Assembly: GCA_004020875.1 (NCBI GenBank)
Contig: SAPZ01000012.1
Location: forward strand, 124,001 to 188,000
Direction: 5' to 3'
Source: Mesorhizobium sp.
Lineage (GTDB): Bacteria > Pseudomonadota > Alphaproteobacteria > Rhizobiales > Rhizobiaceae
Length of the DNA: 64,000 nt
Shown here: piece by piece, positions 31,779 through 39,368 of the stretch
How the letters are laid out: each line of letters starts with the position of its first letter
Numbering within the stretch: position 1 is the first letter of the stretch
Made by a program: the position numbers and the translations under genes
The notes under the pieces: model-generated
Seen by the model: the letters and a program-made list of their open reading frames with translations, nothing else
The model's database searches: none
What the model was told of the DNA's origin: nothing

Positions 31779-31804
31779 AACGATTTTCGGCGAGCGAAAG
31801 TTCC
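31779..31804 (-). promoter_or_regulatory. Candidate sigma-EcfG promoter (N17)
   Basis: GGAAC (31804-31800) and CGTT (31782-31779) on the minus strand with 17 bases between, 25 bases upstream of the lipoprotein start. Spacing is one longer than in the other copies. Confidence 0.6.
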
Positions 31805-31959
31805 AGGGCCGCGTTCAAAGCGTACCATCGCATGGCAGGCGATGGGCCTTGAGTCCTGTTCCTGATGCATGCCGTTTACCCAAAGCCGCCGCGCAACCTT
31901 GATCGACATGCTCGCGGTCCAAGCCGCATCCAAGGATCAGAACAATTGCAAGGCGGCGG

Positions 31960-32106
31960 TCAGGCCACGGCGGCGAGAAGCGCCACCGCGCCAAGGCGGA
32001 GCGGAAGATGGGATGATCGCGGCGCCGGCTGCGGATCGGCATCCTGGAAGCCGCTCATCGAGACACGGGCGGCCTGCTGCAGCTTGTTCATATCGGCAAC
32101 CATCAT
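31960..32106 (-). CDS. Possible 48-residue small protein
   Basis: Open frame starting MMVADMNKLQQAA with a good ribosome site (GGGAGACTGAA) and ending with a hydrophobic stretch LPLRLGAVALLAAVA that could insert in the membrane. No family was recognised and no promoter motif was found. It is supported only by the ribosome site and by lying in an otherwise gene-free 480-base gap. Confidence 0.3.
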   Translation of the reverse strand: MMVADMNKLQQAARVSMSGFQDADPQPAPRSSHLPLRLGAVALLAAVA

Positions 32107-32232
32107 TTCAGTCTCCCAGATCGCGCGCGGGGAGGCACGGACGGGTTTCCGGCGCATCATCAGCCGGCAGCACAGGATCGGACTTTATGGTGAACAGAGG
32201 ATTAAGGCAAAGCTTGGCACCATAGGGCGCAA

Positions 32233-33264
32233 TCAATCCGTCTCGAAATTTCCATGAGGGACGGTGAGACGGTATTCCATGCGGTCCTTGCCGATTTGGA
32301 GCGTCGCGGAGCCGTTCAGCGACATCGGCACGACGCGCTCCAGCGCCACGCTGCCAAAGCGCTTTTCATTGCGCGGCGCGTCGCCGACCGCCTCCGTCCA
32401 GGTCAGCAAAAGGCTGGGCGAGGTTCCGGTTTCGGGTTCAAGCCTTGCGCTCACCTCGACGTGGCCGTCCCGTCGCGACAGCGCGCCGTAGCTTACCGAA
32501 TTCACGGCCAATTCATGCATCGCCAGGCCGATATGCAGGGCAGCATTGGGATTGAGATAAGGATTGTCGCCCGCGAATCGCAGGCTTCGGGCCAGATCCG
32601 CGCTGTAGCGGCCGACCTGGCCGGATACGAGTTCCTGCAGTGCCGCTCCCCGCCAGTTGGAGGATGTGACCAGGTCCTGCGAGGAAGCGAGCGATTGGAG
32701 CCGGCCGCGAAACCGCGCCAGGAAATCACCGAGCGTCTCCGTGTAGCGCCCTGTCTGTGTGGCGATGCTCTGGATGATGGCCAGGAGGTTTTTCGATCGA
32801 TGACTGACTTCGCGCAGCAACGTCTTCAGCGTCTGCTCGCGCCGTTTCTGCTCCGTCGTTTCCACCATGGTGGTGACGACGCCAAGGACCTCGCCGGCGT
32901 CGCCGCGGTCTGCATCGATCCAAAGCTGGAACCAGCGGACGCCCTGGCTTCCTGGGATGCTGAGCTCGAGCTGGTCGGCGTTGCCGGATTCGATCACCTT
33001 GAGCTTGACGCCCCGTATGCGTTCGGCCTGGGCCGGGGAAAGCAGGTCCTTGCCGTCGGCGGTTTCGGACGCCCAGGGCGCGCTCATGTTGCGCGCCCAG
33101 ACCGTTTTCATCTGCCGGTCCTGATAAAGAACCGAGATTCCCGCATTGTGCAGGGCATGAAGCAGGGCCCGTCCCACCTGCATCCCGCTTTCGGCGGGAT
33201 GCATAGCGATCACCTCTTCGTCCTGCTTTTCAGTCCTGTCCTTCGTGGGGTCCTCGGGAGGCAT
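32233..33264 (-). CDS. PAS-domain HWE/HisKA_2 histidine kinase, candidate PhyR sensor
   Basis: 343 residues, no membrane segment. A single PAS-like domain (about 28-140) is followed by the H-box REVSHRSKNLLAIIQ with His155 and an HWE-type ATPase domain with HELAVNSVSYG and TWTEAVG. The start at 33264 is chosen because an exact sigma-EcfG promoter ends 27 bases upstream; a longer frame from 33300 would begin inside the promoter. Position next to phyR-nepR-ecfG and control by the same sigma factor make it a likely PhyR kinase with positive feedback; this is inference. Confidence 0.85.
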   Translation of the reverse strand: MPPEDPTKDRTEKQDEEVIAMHPAESGMQVGRALLHALHNAGISVLYQDRQMKTVWARNMSAPWASETADGKDLLSPAQAERIRGVKLKVIESGNADQLELSIPGSQGVRWFQLWIDADRGDAGEVLGVVTTMVETTEQKRREQTLKTLLREVSHRSKNLLAIIQSIATQTGRYTETLGDFLARFRGRLQSLASSQDLVTSSNWRGAALQELVSGQVGRYSADLARSLRFAGDNPYLNPNAALHIGLAMHELAVNSVSYGALSRRDGHVEVSARLEPETGTSPSLLLTWTEAVGDAPRNEKRFGSVALERVVPMSLNGSATLQIGKDRMEYRLTVPHGNFETD

Positions 33265-33290
33265 CAGAACATCCCCGCACTCGGTTCTTG

Positions 33291-33315
33291 AACGGCTCAC
33301 TCCACAACTGGTTCC
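33291..33315 (-). promoter_or_regulatory. Sigma-EcfG promoter of the PAS-HWE kinase
   Basis: Exact GGAAC (33315-33311), 16-base spacer and CGTT (33294-33291) on the minus strand, 27 bases before the start codon. Confidence 0.8.
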
Positions 33316-33419
33316 GACGCCGCTTGCTCCCCAAAACGGTCCGCCGGACGGCGCTCTTTCGAGACGCCGCCCGGCGGTGGCTGGAAACCGTTTGAGGGGT
33401 GCGGCTTCCAGTGTCGCGG

Positions 33420-33584
33420 TCAGGCTCTCCTGAAGAGGCCTGCGATCAGCGAAATCACCAGGAAGGCGAGGAAGATGAAGAACAGGATTTGCGCGATGCC
33501 CGCCGATGTGCCGGCAATGCCGCCGAACCCAAGCGCGCCGGCGATGATCGCAACTACGAGAAATACGAGCGCCCAGTACAGCAT
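33420..33584 (-). CDS. DUF1328 (YtjA-type) small membrane protein
   Basis: 54 residues, almost wholly hydrophobic with two transmembrane helices and a glycine-rich turn ([17 protein letters not shown]), ending in LFRRA. This matches DUF1328, a small inner-membrane family often induced by stress. An exact sigma-EcfG promoter ends 30 bases before the ATG. Function is unknown. Confidence 0.88.
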   Translation of the reverse strand: MLYWALVFLVVAIIAGALGFGGIAGTSAGIAQILFFIFLAFLVISLIAGLFRRA

Positions 33585-33613
33585 GATGCGTCTCCTTGCT
33601 ATGTCGGGAAAGG

Positions 33614-33638
33614 AACGTGGCTAGGTGCCGTTTGTTCC
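33614..33638 (-). promoter_or_regulatory. Sigma-EcfG promoter of the DUF1328 gene
   Basis: Exact GGAAC (33638-33634), 16 bases, CGTT (33617-33614) on the minus strand, 30 bases before the start codon. Confidence 0.82.
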
Positions 33639-33759
33639 ACCATTTGCTGAAAAAGACGATCCCCTTTGAAGCGACTTTTCAGATCGCAAACGGTTGATCG
33701 TCATACGAGGCGCGAAGGCCTCGCATGACTCTTAAAAACGGTCCAAAACTCGGAGCGGA

Positions 33760-34554
33760 TCAGGCGGCGGCTTTGGCCTGACGGTCGAAGAACAGGGCTT
33801 GGCTGATCAGAGCCTTGACCATGTCGGGATTGAAAGGCTTGGTGACAAGAAAAGCCGGCTCGGGGCGTTCGCCGGTCAGGAGCCGTTCCGGGAAGGCTGT
33901 GATGAAGATCACCGGTACCGGCGTCGACGACAAGATCTCGTTGACGGCTTCGATGCCTGAGCTGCCGTCGGCGAGCTGGATGTCGGCCAGCACCATTTTC
34001 GGCCGCGTCTTACCGAACATGGCCACTGCCTCGGCGTGTGTCCGTGCCGTGCCGACGACCCGATGGCCGAGGCTTTCGACCATCTCTTCGATATCCATGG
34101 CAATCAGTGGCTCATCCTCGATGATCAGCACATCGGTCGCGACCTGCCGCGAAATCTCGCTGCTTGCCTGCGCAAGCAACTCCGAGAACTCGTCCTCGTC
34201 GACATCGAGAACTTCCGCTGCCTCGTCCTCGCTGAAACCTTCCACGGCTACAAGAAGGAAAGCCTGCCTCGGCAGGGGCGCGATCGCGTTCAGATTGGCC
34301 GCCGCCCGTTGTTCCCACGCCGTCTGGGCCTGCTCCTGCGGCACGCGGATGGCGACGGAGGTGAAGAGCCTGGCAAAGACCTTATATAGCGCAATACGGT
34401 CGCTGGAGGCTTCGGGGAAGATGTTGGTGTCGGCGATGATGGCTTCCAGCATCGCGGCGACCAGCGCGTCACCGCTTTCTTGCGATCCAGACACCGCGCG
34501 CGAGAACCGGCGCAGGAACGGGAGATGCGGAGCGATGGTTGCGGACAAACTCAT
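33760..34554 (-). CDS. phyR: General stress response regulator PhyR (anti-anti-sigma factor)
   Basis: 264 residues. The N-terminal ~130 residues are sigma-like (regions 2 and 4, with PLPRQAFLLVAVEGFSED), and the C-terminal half is a receiver with IIEDEPL, phosphorylation Asp191 (VLADIQLADG) and VTKPF. In the known mechanism, phosphorylated PhyR uses its sigma-like domain to sequester NepR and free EcfG. The ATG follows GAGGGAGACGTAAATA. It is divergent from nepR-ecfG, with its own sigma-EcfG promoter 68 bases upstream, so it should be autoinduced. Confidence 0.96.
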   Translation of the reverse strand: MSLSATIAPHLPFLRRFSRAVSGSQESGDALVAAMLEAIIADTNIFPEASSDRIALYKVFARLFTSVAIRVPQEQAQTAWEQRAAANLNAIAPLPRQAFLLVAVEGFSEDEAAEVLDVDEDEFSELLAQASSEISRQVATDVLIIEDEPLIAMDIEEMVESLGHRVVGTARTHAEAVAMFGKTRPKMVLADIQLADGSSGIEAVNEILSSTPVPVIFITAFPERLLTGERPEPAFLVTKPFNPDMVKALISQALFFDRQAKAAA

Positions 34555-34621
34555 TATTTACGTCTCCCTCAGATGACGTTGCACGTTCAAGGCCGCGCAG
34601 ATTGCAAGCCCCGAAAAATCA

Positions 34622-34646
34622 AACGCCGGCTTTTGGAAAAAGTTCC
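34622..34646 (-). promoter_or_regulatory. Sigma-EcfG promoter of phyR
   Basis: Exact GGAAC (34646-34642), 16 bases, CGTT (34625-34622) on the minus strand. The facing nepR promoter begins only 10 bases away. Confidence 0.85.
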
Positions 34647-34655
34647 GCTGGCCGT

Positions 34656-34680
34656 GGAACTAAATTAGCAGGCCGACGTT
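34656..34680 (+). promoter_or_regulatory. Sigma-EcfG promoter of nepR-ecfG
   Basis: Exact GGAAC (34656-34660), 16 bases, CGTT (34677-34680), 94 bases before the nepR start. Together with the phyR promoter it forms a divergent, back-to-back pair. Confidence 0.85.
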
Positions 34681-34773
34681 TCGGGGTCTCGGGATGGGCA
34701 ACCAGACGAGGGGTCCGCTTGCGTTGTGTTGTGAAGTCGAAGAGCGGTTCGGGTGCTGGAAACTAGGGCTAAC

Positions 34774-34977
34774 ATGAAAGAAATGTCAAAAAAACAAATG
34801 GCTGATGCCAAAAGCAGGCATCGGAACGGGGATGGCAACCCGCTTGGAGCAAACTCCGAAATTGCCCGCAAGCTCAAGCAATATTACGACGAGCTGGTCT
34901 CGGATCATGTACCGGACCGTTTCGCTCAGTTGCTCAGCCAACTGGAACAGACCGAACCTGCCCAGAAAAAGGACTGA
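34774..34977 (+). CDS. nepR: Anti-sigma factor NepR
   Basis: 67 residues. The conserved core LKQYYDELVSDHVPDRFAQL matches the NepR signature that contacts both EcfG and PhyR; the N-terminal ~25 residues are basic and probably disordered. NepR holds EcfG inactive until PhyR-P captures it. The ATG at 34774 (after AACTAGGGCTAAC) was chosen over an upstream GTG. The ecfG gene begins 3 bases after the stop, so expression is coupled. Confidence 0.93.
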   Translation: MKEMSKKQMADAKSRHRNGDGNPLGANSEIARKLKQYYDELVSDHVPDRFAQLLSQLEQTEPAQKKD

Positions 34978-34980
34978 GGC

Positions 34981-35532
34981 ATGGCGGCGGTATCCCAGAG
35001 CTTCAAGACCGAGCTGCTCGGTGCGATCCCGAGCCTGCGTGCTTTTGCGGTGTCGCTGACGCAGAACGCCGACCGGGCCGACGACCTCGTCCAGGAAACG
35101 CTGGTCAAGGCGTGGGACAAGCATGAGAGTTTCCAGCCGGGCACCAATCTCAAGGCCTGGCTGTTCACCATCCTGCGCAACGAATTCTATTCGCAGATGC
35201 GCAAGCGCGGCCGCGAAGTGCAGGATAGCGACGGCATCATGACGGCTCGGCTTGCCGTTCATCCGGCCCAGCATGGTCAGCTGGACCTCAAGGATTTCCG
35301 CGGCGCGCTCGAGCAGCTGCCCGAGGACCAGCGCGAAGCCATCATCTTGATCGGCGCTTCCGGCTTTTCCTACGAGGAAGCCGCCGAGATTTGCGGCTGC
35401 GCGGTCGGGACGATCAAGAGCCGGGTCAGCCGGGCGCGCACCAGGCTGCAGGAGATCCTCAAGATTTCCGGAGAGGACGAATTCGGGCCTGATGCGATCT
35501 CGGCGCAGGTCACAGGCTCGAACGCGGCTTGA
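34981..35532 (+). CDS. ecfG: General stress ECF sigma factor EcfG
   Basis: 183 residues, the sigma factor of the alphaproteobacterial general stress response. Region 2 has DRADDLVQETLVKAWD and NLKAWLFTILRN; region 4 has LPEDQREAIILIGASGFSYEE and GTIKSRVSRARTRL. Immediately downstream of nepR with 3 bases between. Rhizobia can have several EcfG paralogues; this is the one linked to phyR and nepR and hence the likely main copy. It probably recognises the GGAAC-N16-CGTT motifs found around it. Confidence 0.96.
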   Translation: MAAVSQSFKTELLGAIPSLRAFAVSLTQNADRADDLVQETLVKAWDKHESFQPGTNLKAWLFTILRNEFYSQMRKRGREVQDSDGIMTARLAVHPAQHGQLDLKDFRGALEQLPEDQREAIILIGASGFSYEEAAEICGCAVGTIKSRVSRARTRLQEILKISGEDEFGPDAISAQVTGSNAA

Positions 35533-35565
35533 GCTGACCGTTACCTGCCAATTCCAGGGATGGTG

Positions 35566-35946
35566 TCAGGCCGGGGCGACCCGGCCGCAGGCCATGGCAA
35601 CGGCTTCGATCAAATCGTCGCCCGAGTAAGGCTTGGTGACCAGCCGGACATCCGGAAAAGAGCCCTTGACCTCGTCCGAATCTGAATAGCCGGAGGCAAA
35701 CACGAACGGTATGCCCTCGCTGCGCAGCCGGACGGCGAAATCCAGCGTCGAGACACCGCCGAGCATAAGATCGACAACCGCCGCGTCGAAGCGCGCGGAC
35801 AGCGCTTGCCCGTCGATCTCGGCGATCTCCCGGGCGATCGTAACCTCCGCGGCACCGTGGTCGCGGCAAAGCTGCTCGACATCCATCGCGATCAGGAACT
35901 CGTCTTCCAGGACGAGGATACGCAGTCCGTCTAGCAGTGCTGGCAC
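35566..35946 (-). CDS. Single-domain response regulator
   Basis: 126 residues, receiver only: acidic residues in LVLEDEFL, phosphorylation Asp in VVDLMLGG, and a lysine in LVTKPYSGDD. No output domain. Such proteins act as phosphate sinks, relays or allosteric partners, and in other alphaproteobacteria several of them modulate HWE kinases feeding PhyR. Location between ecfG and the Crp/Fnr gene fits that idea. I found no sigma-EcfG motif in front of it. Confidence 0.85.
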   Translation of the reverse strand: MPALLDGLRILVLEDEFLIAMDVEQLCRDHGAAEVTIAREIAEIDGQALSARFDAAVVDLMLGGVSTLDFAVRLRSEGIPFVFASGYSDSDEVKGSFPDVRLVTKPYSGDDLIEAVAMACGRVAPA

Positions 35947-36043
35947 TTATCGGTTTCTCCTGGCAGGACCGCACTGATGCGCGGAATTTGTCGGCATGTC
36001 ATTTAAAAAAGACATGGCTAAAAAAACAGGCGCGGAAGCCTGC

Positions 36044-36068
36044 GGAACCCCTGCCGTTTTCAAGCGTT
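36044..36068 (+). promoter_or_regulatory. Sigma-EcfG promoter of the Crp/Fnr gene
   Basis: Exact GGAAC (36044-36048), 16 bases, CGTT (36065-36068), 43 bases before the start codon at 36111. Confidence 0.82.
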
Positions 36069-36110
36069 TCCCTGCGCCCACCAGGGCAGGGATTTCGAAG
36101 AGGGGTCGAA

Positions 36111-36872
36111 ATGTCCAGCCAAAGCGCACGTTCCGTCGCCAGCCGTCAGTATCCTTGCGAAAAGTGCCCGTTGCGGCCCCTGCCTGCATTCCGTGAGTTC
36201 GATAAGCAGGAATTGTCATTCATCAGTACCTTCAAGCGCGGTGAACTTGCGGTCGACAAGGGGGCGACGGTCCTGGTCGAAGGCAGCCACAGCGCTCATC
36301 TCTACACGGTGCTGTCGGGCTGGGCGTTCCGCTACAAGCTGTTGCCCGACGGGCGGCGGCAGATCCTCAATTTTTCCATGCCCGGCGATCTCATCGGCCT
36401 CCAGGGCAGTCTGATGGGCGAGATGCAGCATTCCGTCGAAGCCCTTTCGCCGATGCTGCTTTGCGTTTTCGAACGCGAGCAGTTGCAGGAACTCTATCGC
36501 AACCACCCCAGTCTTGCCTACGACATAACCTGGATCGCTTCGCGCGAGGAGCGCATGCTGGACGAGAACCTGCTCAGCATCGGCCGTCGCACCGCGCTCG
36601 AGCGCGCTGCCTATCTTATCGCCTTTATCGCCAGCCGGGCTCGCGGCGCCGGCCTCAATGGCAAGACGCCGGTGCAGATCCCGATCACGCAACAGCACAT
36701 CGCCGACACGCTTGGCCTTTCACTTGTCCACACCAACAAGACGATCCGCAAGCTGATGGACCGCAAATTGGTCCTGTGGCGGGATGGTGGCTGCGAAGTG
36801 ATCGACTATGATGGGCTGAAGAAGCTCGCCCGCTGGGAAGGGATGGGCGAGGAACGCAGGCCGCTGATCTAG
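36111..36872 (+). CDS. Crp/Fnr-family transcriptional regulator
   Basis: 253 residues. The N-terminus has YPCEKCPLRPL, a CxxC pair as in FnrN/FixK-like proteins, but the four-cysteine Fe-S set of true Fnr is not obvious. A cyclic-nucleotide-binding-like barrel (about 40-150, with VLVEGSHSAHLYTVLSGWAF) is followed by a Crp-type winged helix (about 160-235, with ITQQHIADTLGLSLVHTNKTI). The ATG at 36111 follows GAAGAGGGGTCGAA. The exact sigma-EcfG promoter upstream suggests a second regulatory tier in the stress response. Signal unknown. Confidence 0.9.
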   Translation: MSSQSARSVASRQYPCEKCPLRPLPAFREFDKQELSFISTFKRGELAVDKGATVLVEGSHSAHLYTVLSGWAFRYKLLPDGRRQILNFSMPGDLIGLQGSLMGEMQHSVEALSPMLLCVFEREQLQELYRNHPSLAYDITWIASREERMLDENLLSIGRRTALERAAYLIAFIASRARGAGLNGKTPVQIPITQQHIADTLGLSLVHTNKTIRKLMDRKLVLWRDGGCEVIDYDGLKKLARWEGMGEERRPLI

Positions 36873-36908
36873 GGTTGTGTCGATATTCAGGTGTGAGAGA
36901 CCGGGCCC

Positions 36909-36933
36909 GGAACCATGGTGCAGAACGGGCGTT
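36909..36933 (+). promoter_or_regulatory. Sigma-EcfG promoter of the DUF883-like gene
   Basis: Exact GGAAC (36909-36913), 16 bases, CGTT (36930-36933), 31 bases before the start at 36964. Confidence 0.83.
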
Positions 36934-36963
36934 GAAAGCAACGCAAACGCAAGGAGTTAGAGA

Positions 36964-37290
36964 ATGGCAACCGCCGCAGGCAAATCCGCAACGGACCAAG
37001 CAACCGCCGCCGATCTCGAAGCCGATATCGAGCAGTTGAAGGCTGATATCCAGAAGCTCACGGAGCAACTCGCCAGAACAGGCCAGCACGGTTACGGCGC
37101 CGCGCGGCGCGCCGCCGCGGACGGTGTTGAACAGCTGCGCGCGCAAGGCGAAGCCGCTTTCGAGAGCATGCGGGGAAGCGCCGAGGACATGGAGGCGCAA
37201 CTGATAGCCAAGGTGCGTGAGAAGCCGGTGACGTCGCTGGCGATCGCGGCGGGCGTCGGTTTCCTCTTCGCCCTTCTTTCCCGCCGCTAG
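36964..37290 (+). CDS. DUF883 (ElaB/YqjD)-like membrane-anchored protein
   Basis: 108 residues: a long amphipathic helix with coiled-coil character (about 15-80), then a C-terminal membrane helix (SLAIAAGVGFLFALL) ending in basic SRR. This is the architecture of the ElaB/YqjD/DUF883 family, tail-anchored inner-membrane proteins that bind ribosomes in E. coli stationary phase. Start follows AAGGAGTTAGAGA, a strong site. It forms an operon with the following membrane protein (6 bases apart) under a sigma-EcfG promoter. Confidence 0.82.
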   Translation: MATAAGKSATDQATAADLEADIEQLKADIQKLTEQLARTGQHGYGAARRAAADGVEQLRAQGEAAFESMRGSAEDMEAQLIAKVREKPVTSLAIAAGVGFLFALLSRR

Positions 37291-37296
37291 CCGCAG

Positions 37297-37761
37297 ATGG
37301 GGACGCTTGTCTCGCTGATCTCGGCCCTCGCCTCGGGCGAGGCGATAGCCGCTTTGCAAAGAGCGCGAATGGCGGCAATCCTCTACGGACTTGCCGCTGT
37401 CTTTGCCCTGTGCGGCGTGGGCTTCCTCATCGGCGCCGCCTATATCTGGCTGGCGGCGCGCTACGGGCCGTTGGCGACCAGCCTCGGCTTCGGCATCGGG
37501 TTCCTCGTGCTTGCCGGGCTGATCATCGTCATCCACAAGCTGACCGCCAGCGCGCGCGGCAAGCGCCGTGCGCAACGACGACAGGCCGACATGACGGCGG
37601 TGGGTGTTACCGCGGCGCTTGCCCTGCTTCCGGCACTTGCCAAGAGCAAGGGCGGGCTGGCAGTCATTGCCGCGCCCGCGCTTGCTGTCGTCGCCTACGC
37701 CATCTATAGGGAGAACACTAGGCCCCCGCCGCCAAAGCAAGGTCCGGACGACCTGCATTAG
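37297..37761 (+). CDS. Holin-like (phage holin superfamily) membrane protein
   Basis: 154 residues, two clear transmembrane helices (about 27-50 and 60-80), a basic linker (KRRAQRRQ) and a third weak hydrophobic segment before a Pro-rich tail. It resembles proteins annotated as phage holin family in rhizobial stress operons; despite the name there is no prophage here. It lies 6 bases after the DUF883-like gene and so should share its sigma-EcfG promoter. Function is unknown, probably envelope-related. Confidence 0.75.
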   Translation: MGTLVSLISALASGEAIAALQRARMAAILYGLAAVFALCGVGFLIGAAYIWLAARYGPLATSLGFGIGFLVLAGLIIVIHKLTASARGKRRAQRRQADMTAVGVTAALALLPALAKSKGGLAVIAAPALAVVAYAIYRENTRPPPPKQGPDDLH

Positions 37762-37884
37762 GCTGTCGAGGCCTTTCATCGTGGGGGCCTGCTTAGGCAT
37801 GGCCCTCACGGCTGGCTTGCTGGCGAGCTTCAAACGCCTGCTTCGGGCCTCATTCGTTCAATGATCCTCAACGCGGTATCGCTC

Positions 37885-37909
37885 GGAACCTTCACGGCAA
37901 GGGCCCGTT
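37885..37909 (+). promoter_or_regulatory. Sigma-EcfG promoter of the 37967 gene
   Basis: Exact GGAAC (37885-37889), 16 bases, CGTT (37906-37909), 58 bases before the start codon. Confidence 0.82.
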
Positions 37910-37966
37910 ACCCGATCGTGCCCCGCCCGAAACGCTTGGCCAGACACGCAACATTGGAGGCCAGCC

Positions 37967-38188
37967 ATGACCAAGATCGTTCCTGAAGACAAAGCCCGCC
38001 AGGGACACTGGGGATGGCACGCTTTAAGGATTCTCATAGCCGGCCTGTTGCTGGCCTTCATTGCCTGGGGGGCGGTGGAGATTTATGGGGAATTGATAAA
38101 GTCGCCGACTTCCGGCGAGCAGCATATACCGCAGCCGCCTGGCACCGAGCAGGGCACCGCTCCAGGCCAATCGACCGCGAAACCCTGA
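37967..38188 (+). CDS. Small single-pass membrane protein
   Basis: 73 residues with one transmembrane helix (about 19-40, HALRILIAGLLLAFIAWGAV) and a short Pro/Gly/Gln-rich C-terminus. No family recognised. ATG follows TTGGAGGCCAGCC, a good site. Preceded by an exact sigma-EcfG promoter and convergent with the lipid-kinase-like gene. Confidence 0.72.
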   Translation: MTKIVPEDKARQGHWGWHALRILIAGLLLAFIAWGAVEIYGELIKSPTSGEQHIPQPPGTEQGTAPGQSTAKP

Positions 38189-38202
38189 AAGTCGCGCTGG
38201 CT

Positions 38203-39123
38203 TCAAGCTGCCTTTGCGCTGGCGCCGCTCGACGGAACAAGGACGTTCAAGGCGCCTGGGTGGATTTCGATCGTGGTTTCGCGCTCGAGCCTGATCAGTT
38301 CGCCGTCGAGGACGGCGCTGAATTTCCTGGCGGGCGAGAGGACCTTGAGGACAACCTTGCCGGCCTGATGAACTTCGACATGGGCGCTCCGGCGCAGCCG
38401 GCCACGCAGCATGTCCAGCAGCAGCTTTGCCAGGTGATGACGCCGGCGCGCAACGCTGACGTAGATGCCGAGCACGCCGCCGGCCGGATTATCGGCATAA
38501 GGCAGGTGGCCCTCGCCGAACAGATTGTTGGATATGCCGATGCCCGTCGTGCGCGTCACGATCTCGGCCTTGCCGATGCTCAGGCTCACTTTCAGCGCCG
38601 GTGGATTCTTGATCGCCGCCCAAGCGGCGCGCACGGAAGCCTGCATCTTCCCAAGGCGCGAGCCGAAATCCATTTTCTCACGCAGCTGAACCATCTTGGC
38701 ATGCATGCCAACCGAGAACTGATGCACGAAAGGCTGGCCATTGGCGCTCGCCATGTCTACGGCGATCACCTCGCCATCGGCAAAGGACTGCAGCGCTGCC
38801 TCCAGTGTCTGCGGAATGCCCAGGCCGCGCGCGAAAAGGTTCATCGTCCCAGCGGGTAAAATCGCCAATGCCTTCTTCTTGTTCATGAGAAGGGACGCCG
38901 CGGTCGAGATCGTGCCATCGCCGCCACCGGCAAGGATTACGTCGATGTTGCGCCTGGCGATGGCCTTCTCCAGCGCGGTGGCGACATCTCGGCCGGCAAC
39001 GATGTCGATCTCGACCGAATGTCCCGCCGCCTCAAGCGTCTGACGCAGCTGTCTGGAAAAAGCCTCCATATCGAGGGTGCGGAGCGTGCCGCCGTCCCGA
39101 TTAAGCACCGCAGCAAACCGCAT
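38203..39123 (-). CDS. Diacylglycerol/lipid kinase family protein
   Basis: 306 residues. The nucleotide-binding motif AGGGDGTIS and ILPAGTMNLFARGLG are the hallmarks of the DagK/YegS/sphingosine-kinase fold; the C-terminal half is the beta-rich lipid-binding domain with SVGMHAKMVQ. Likely ATP-dependent lipid phosphorylation at the inner membrane; the substrate cannot be told. A GGAAC-N17-CGTT motif ends 61 bases before the ATG, on the correct strand, so it may belong to the stress regulon. Confidence 0.85.
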   Translation of the reverse strand: MRFAAVLNRDGGTLRTLDMEAFSRQLRQTLEAAGHSVEIDIVAGRDVATALEKAIARRNIDVILAGGGDGTISTAASLLMNKKKALAILPAGTMNLFARGLGIPQTLEAALQSFADGEVIAVDMASANGQPFVHQFSVGMHAKMVQLREKMDFGSRLGKMQASVRAAWAAIKNPPALKVSLSIGKAEIVTRTTGIGISNNLFGEGHLPYADNPAGGVLGIYVSVARRRHHLAKLLLDMLRGRLRRSAHVEVHQAGKVVLKVLSPARKFSAVLDGELIRLERETTIEIHPGALNVLVPSSGASAKAA

Positions 39124-39183
39124 ACCCGCTCCGTATTCCGTTCAGGCCGCGTTGAGCCGCCAGCCCCCTCAGCCGCGGGCTGG

Positions 39184-39209
39184 AACGATGATGCGGCCGC
39201 AAAGGTTCC
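39184..39209 (-). promoter_or_regulatory. Candidate sigma-EcfG promoter (N17) of the lipid kinase gene
   Basis: GGAAC (39209-39205), 17 bases, CGTT (39187-39184) on the minus strand, 61 bases before the start codon. Spacing is one base longer than in most copies. Confidence 0.55.
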
Positions 39210-39252
39210 ACCGGAGGTTTGGCAACCAGATGCTCGTTAACGCGTCGGGGTT

Positions 39253-39277
39253 GGAACAACACCTCGGTCACGACGTT
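39253..39277 (+). promoter_or_regulatory. Sigma-EcfG promoter of the PRC-barrel gene
   Basis: Exact GGAAC (39253-39257), 16 bases, CGTT (39274-39277), 92 bases before the start at 39369. Divergent from the lipid kinase promoter 44 bases away. Confidence 0.82.
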
Positions 39278-39368
39278 GTGAACCTGTCGACACTGCCGCT
39301 CCCGGCCCGCCGTTCAGAGGCTGGCCGCGTGAGCGCCATGCACAAATCAGGCACGAGGAGAGACCATC

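Noticed and set aside
33608..33633. Plus-strand sigma-EcfG motif overlapping the DUF1328 promoter
   Set aside because: GGAAC and CGTT are only 12 bases apart on that strand, outside the functional spacing.
36909..37290. Histone-like or phasin identity for the DUF883-like protein
   Set aside because: The C-terminal membrane helix with basic end fits the ElaB/YqjD type better than a soluble phasin.
37297..37761. Prophage remnant suggested by the holin-like protein
   Set aside because: No other phage gene is nearby. The protein sits in a sigma-EcfG operon with a DUF883-like gene, which fits a stress membrane protein.
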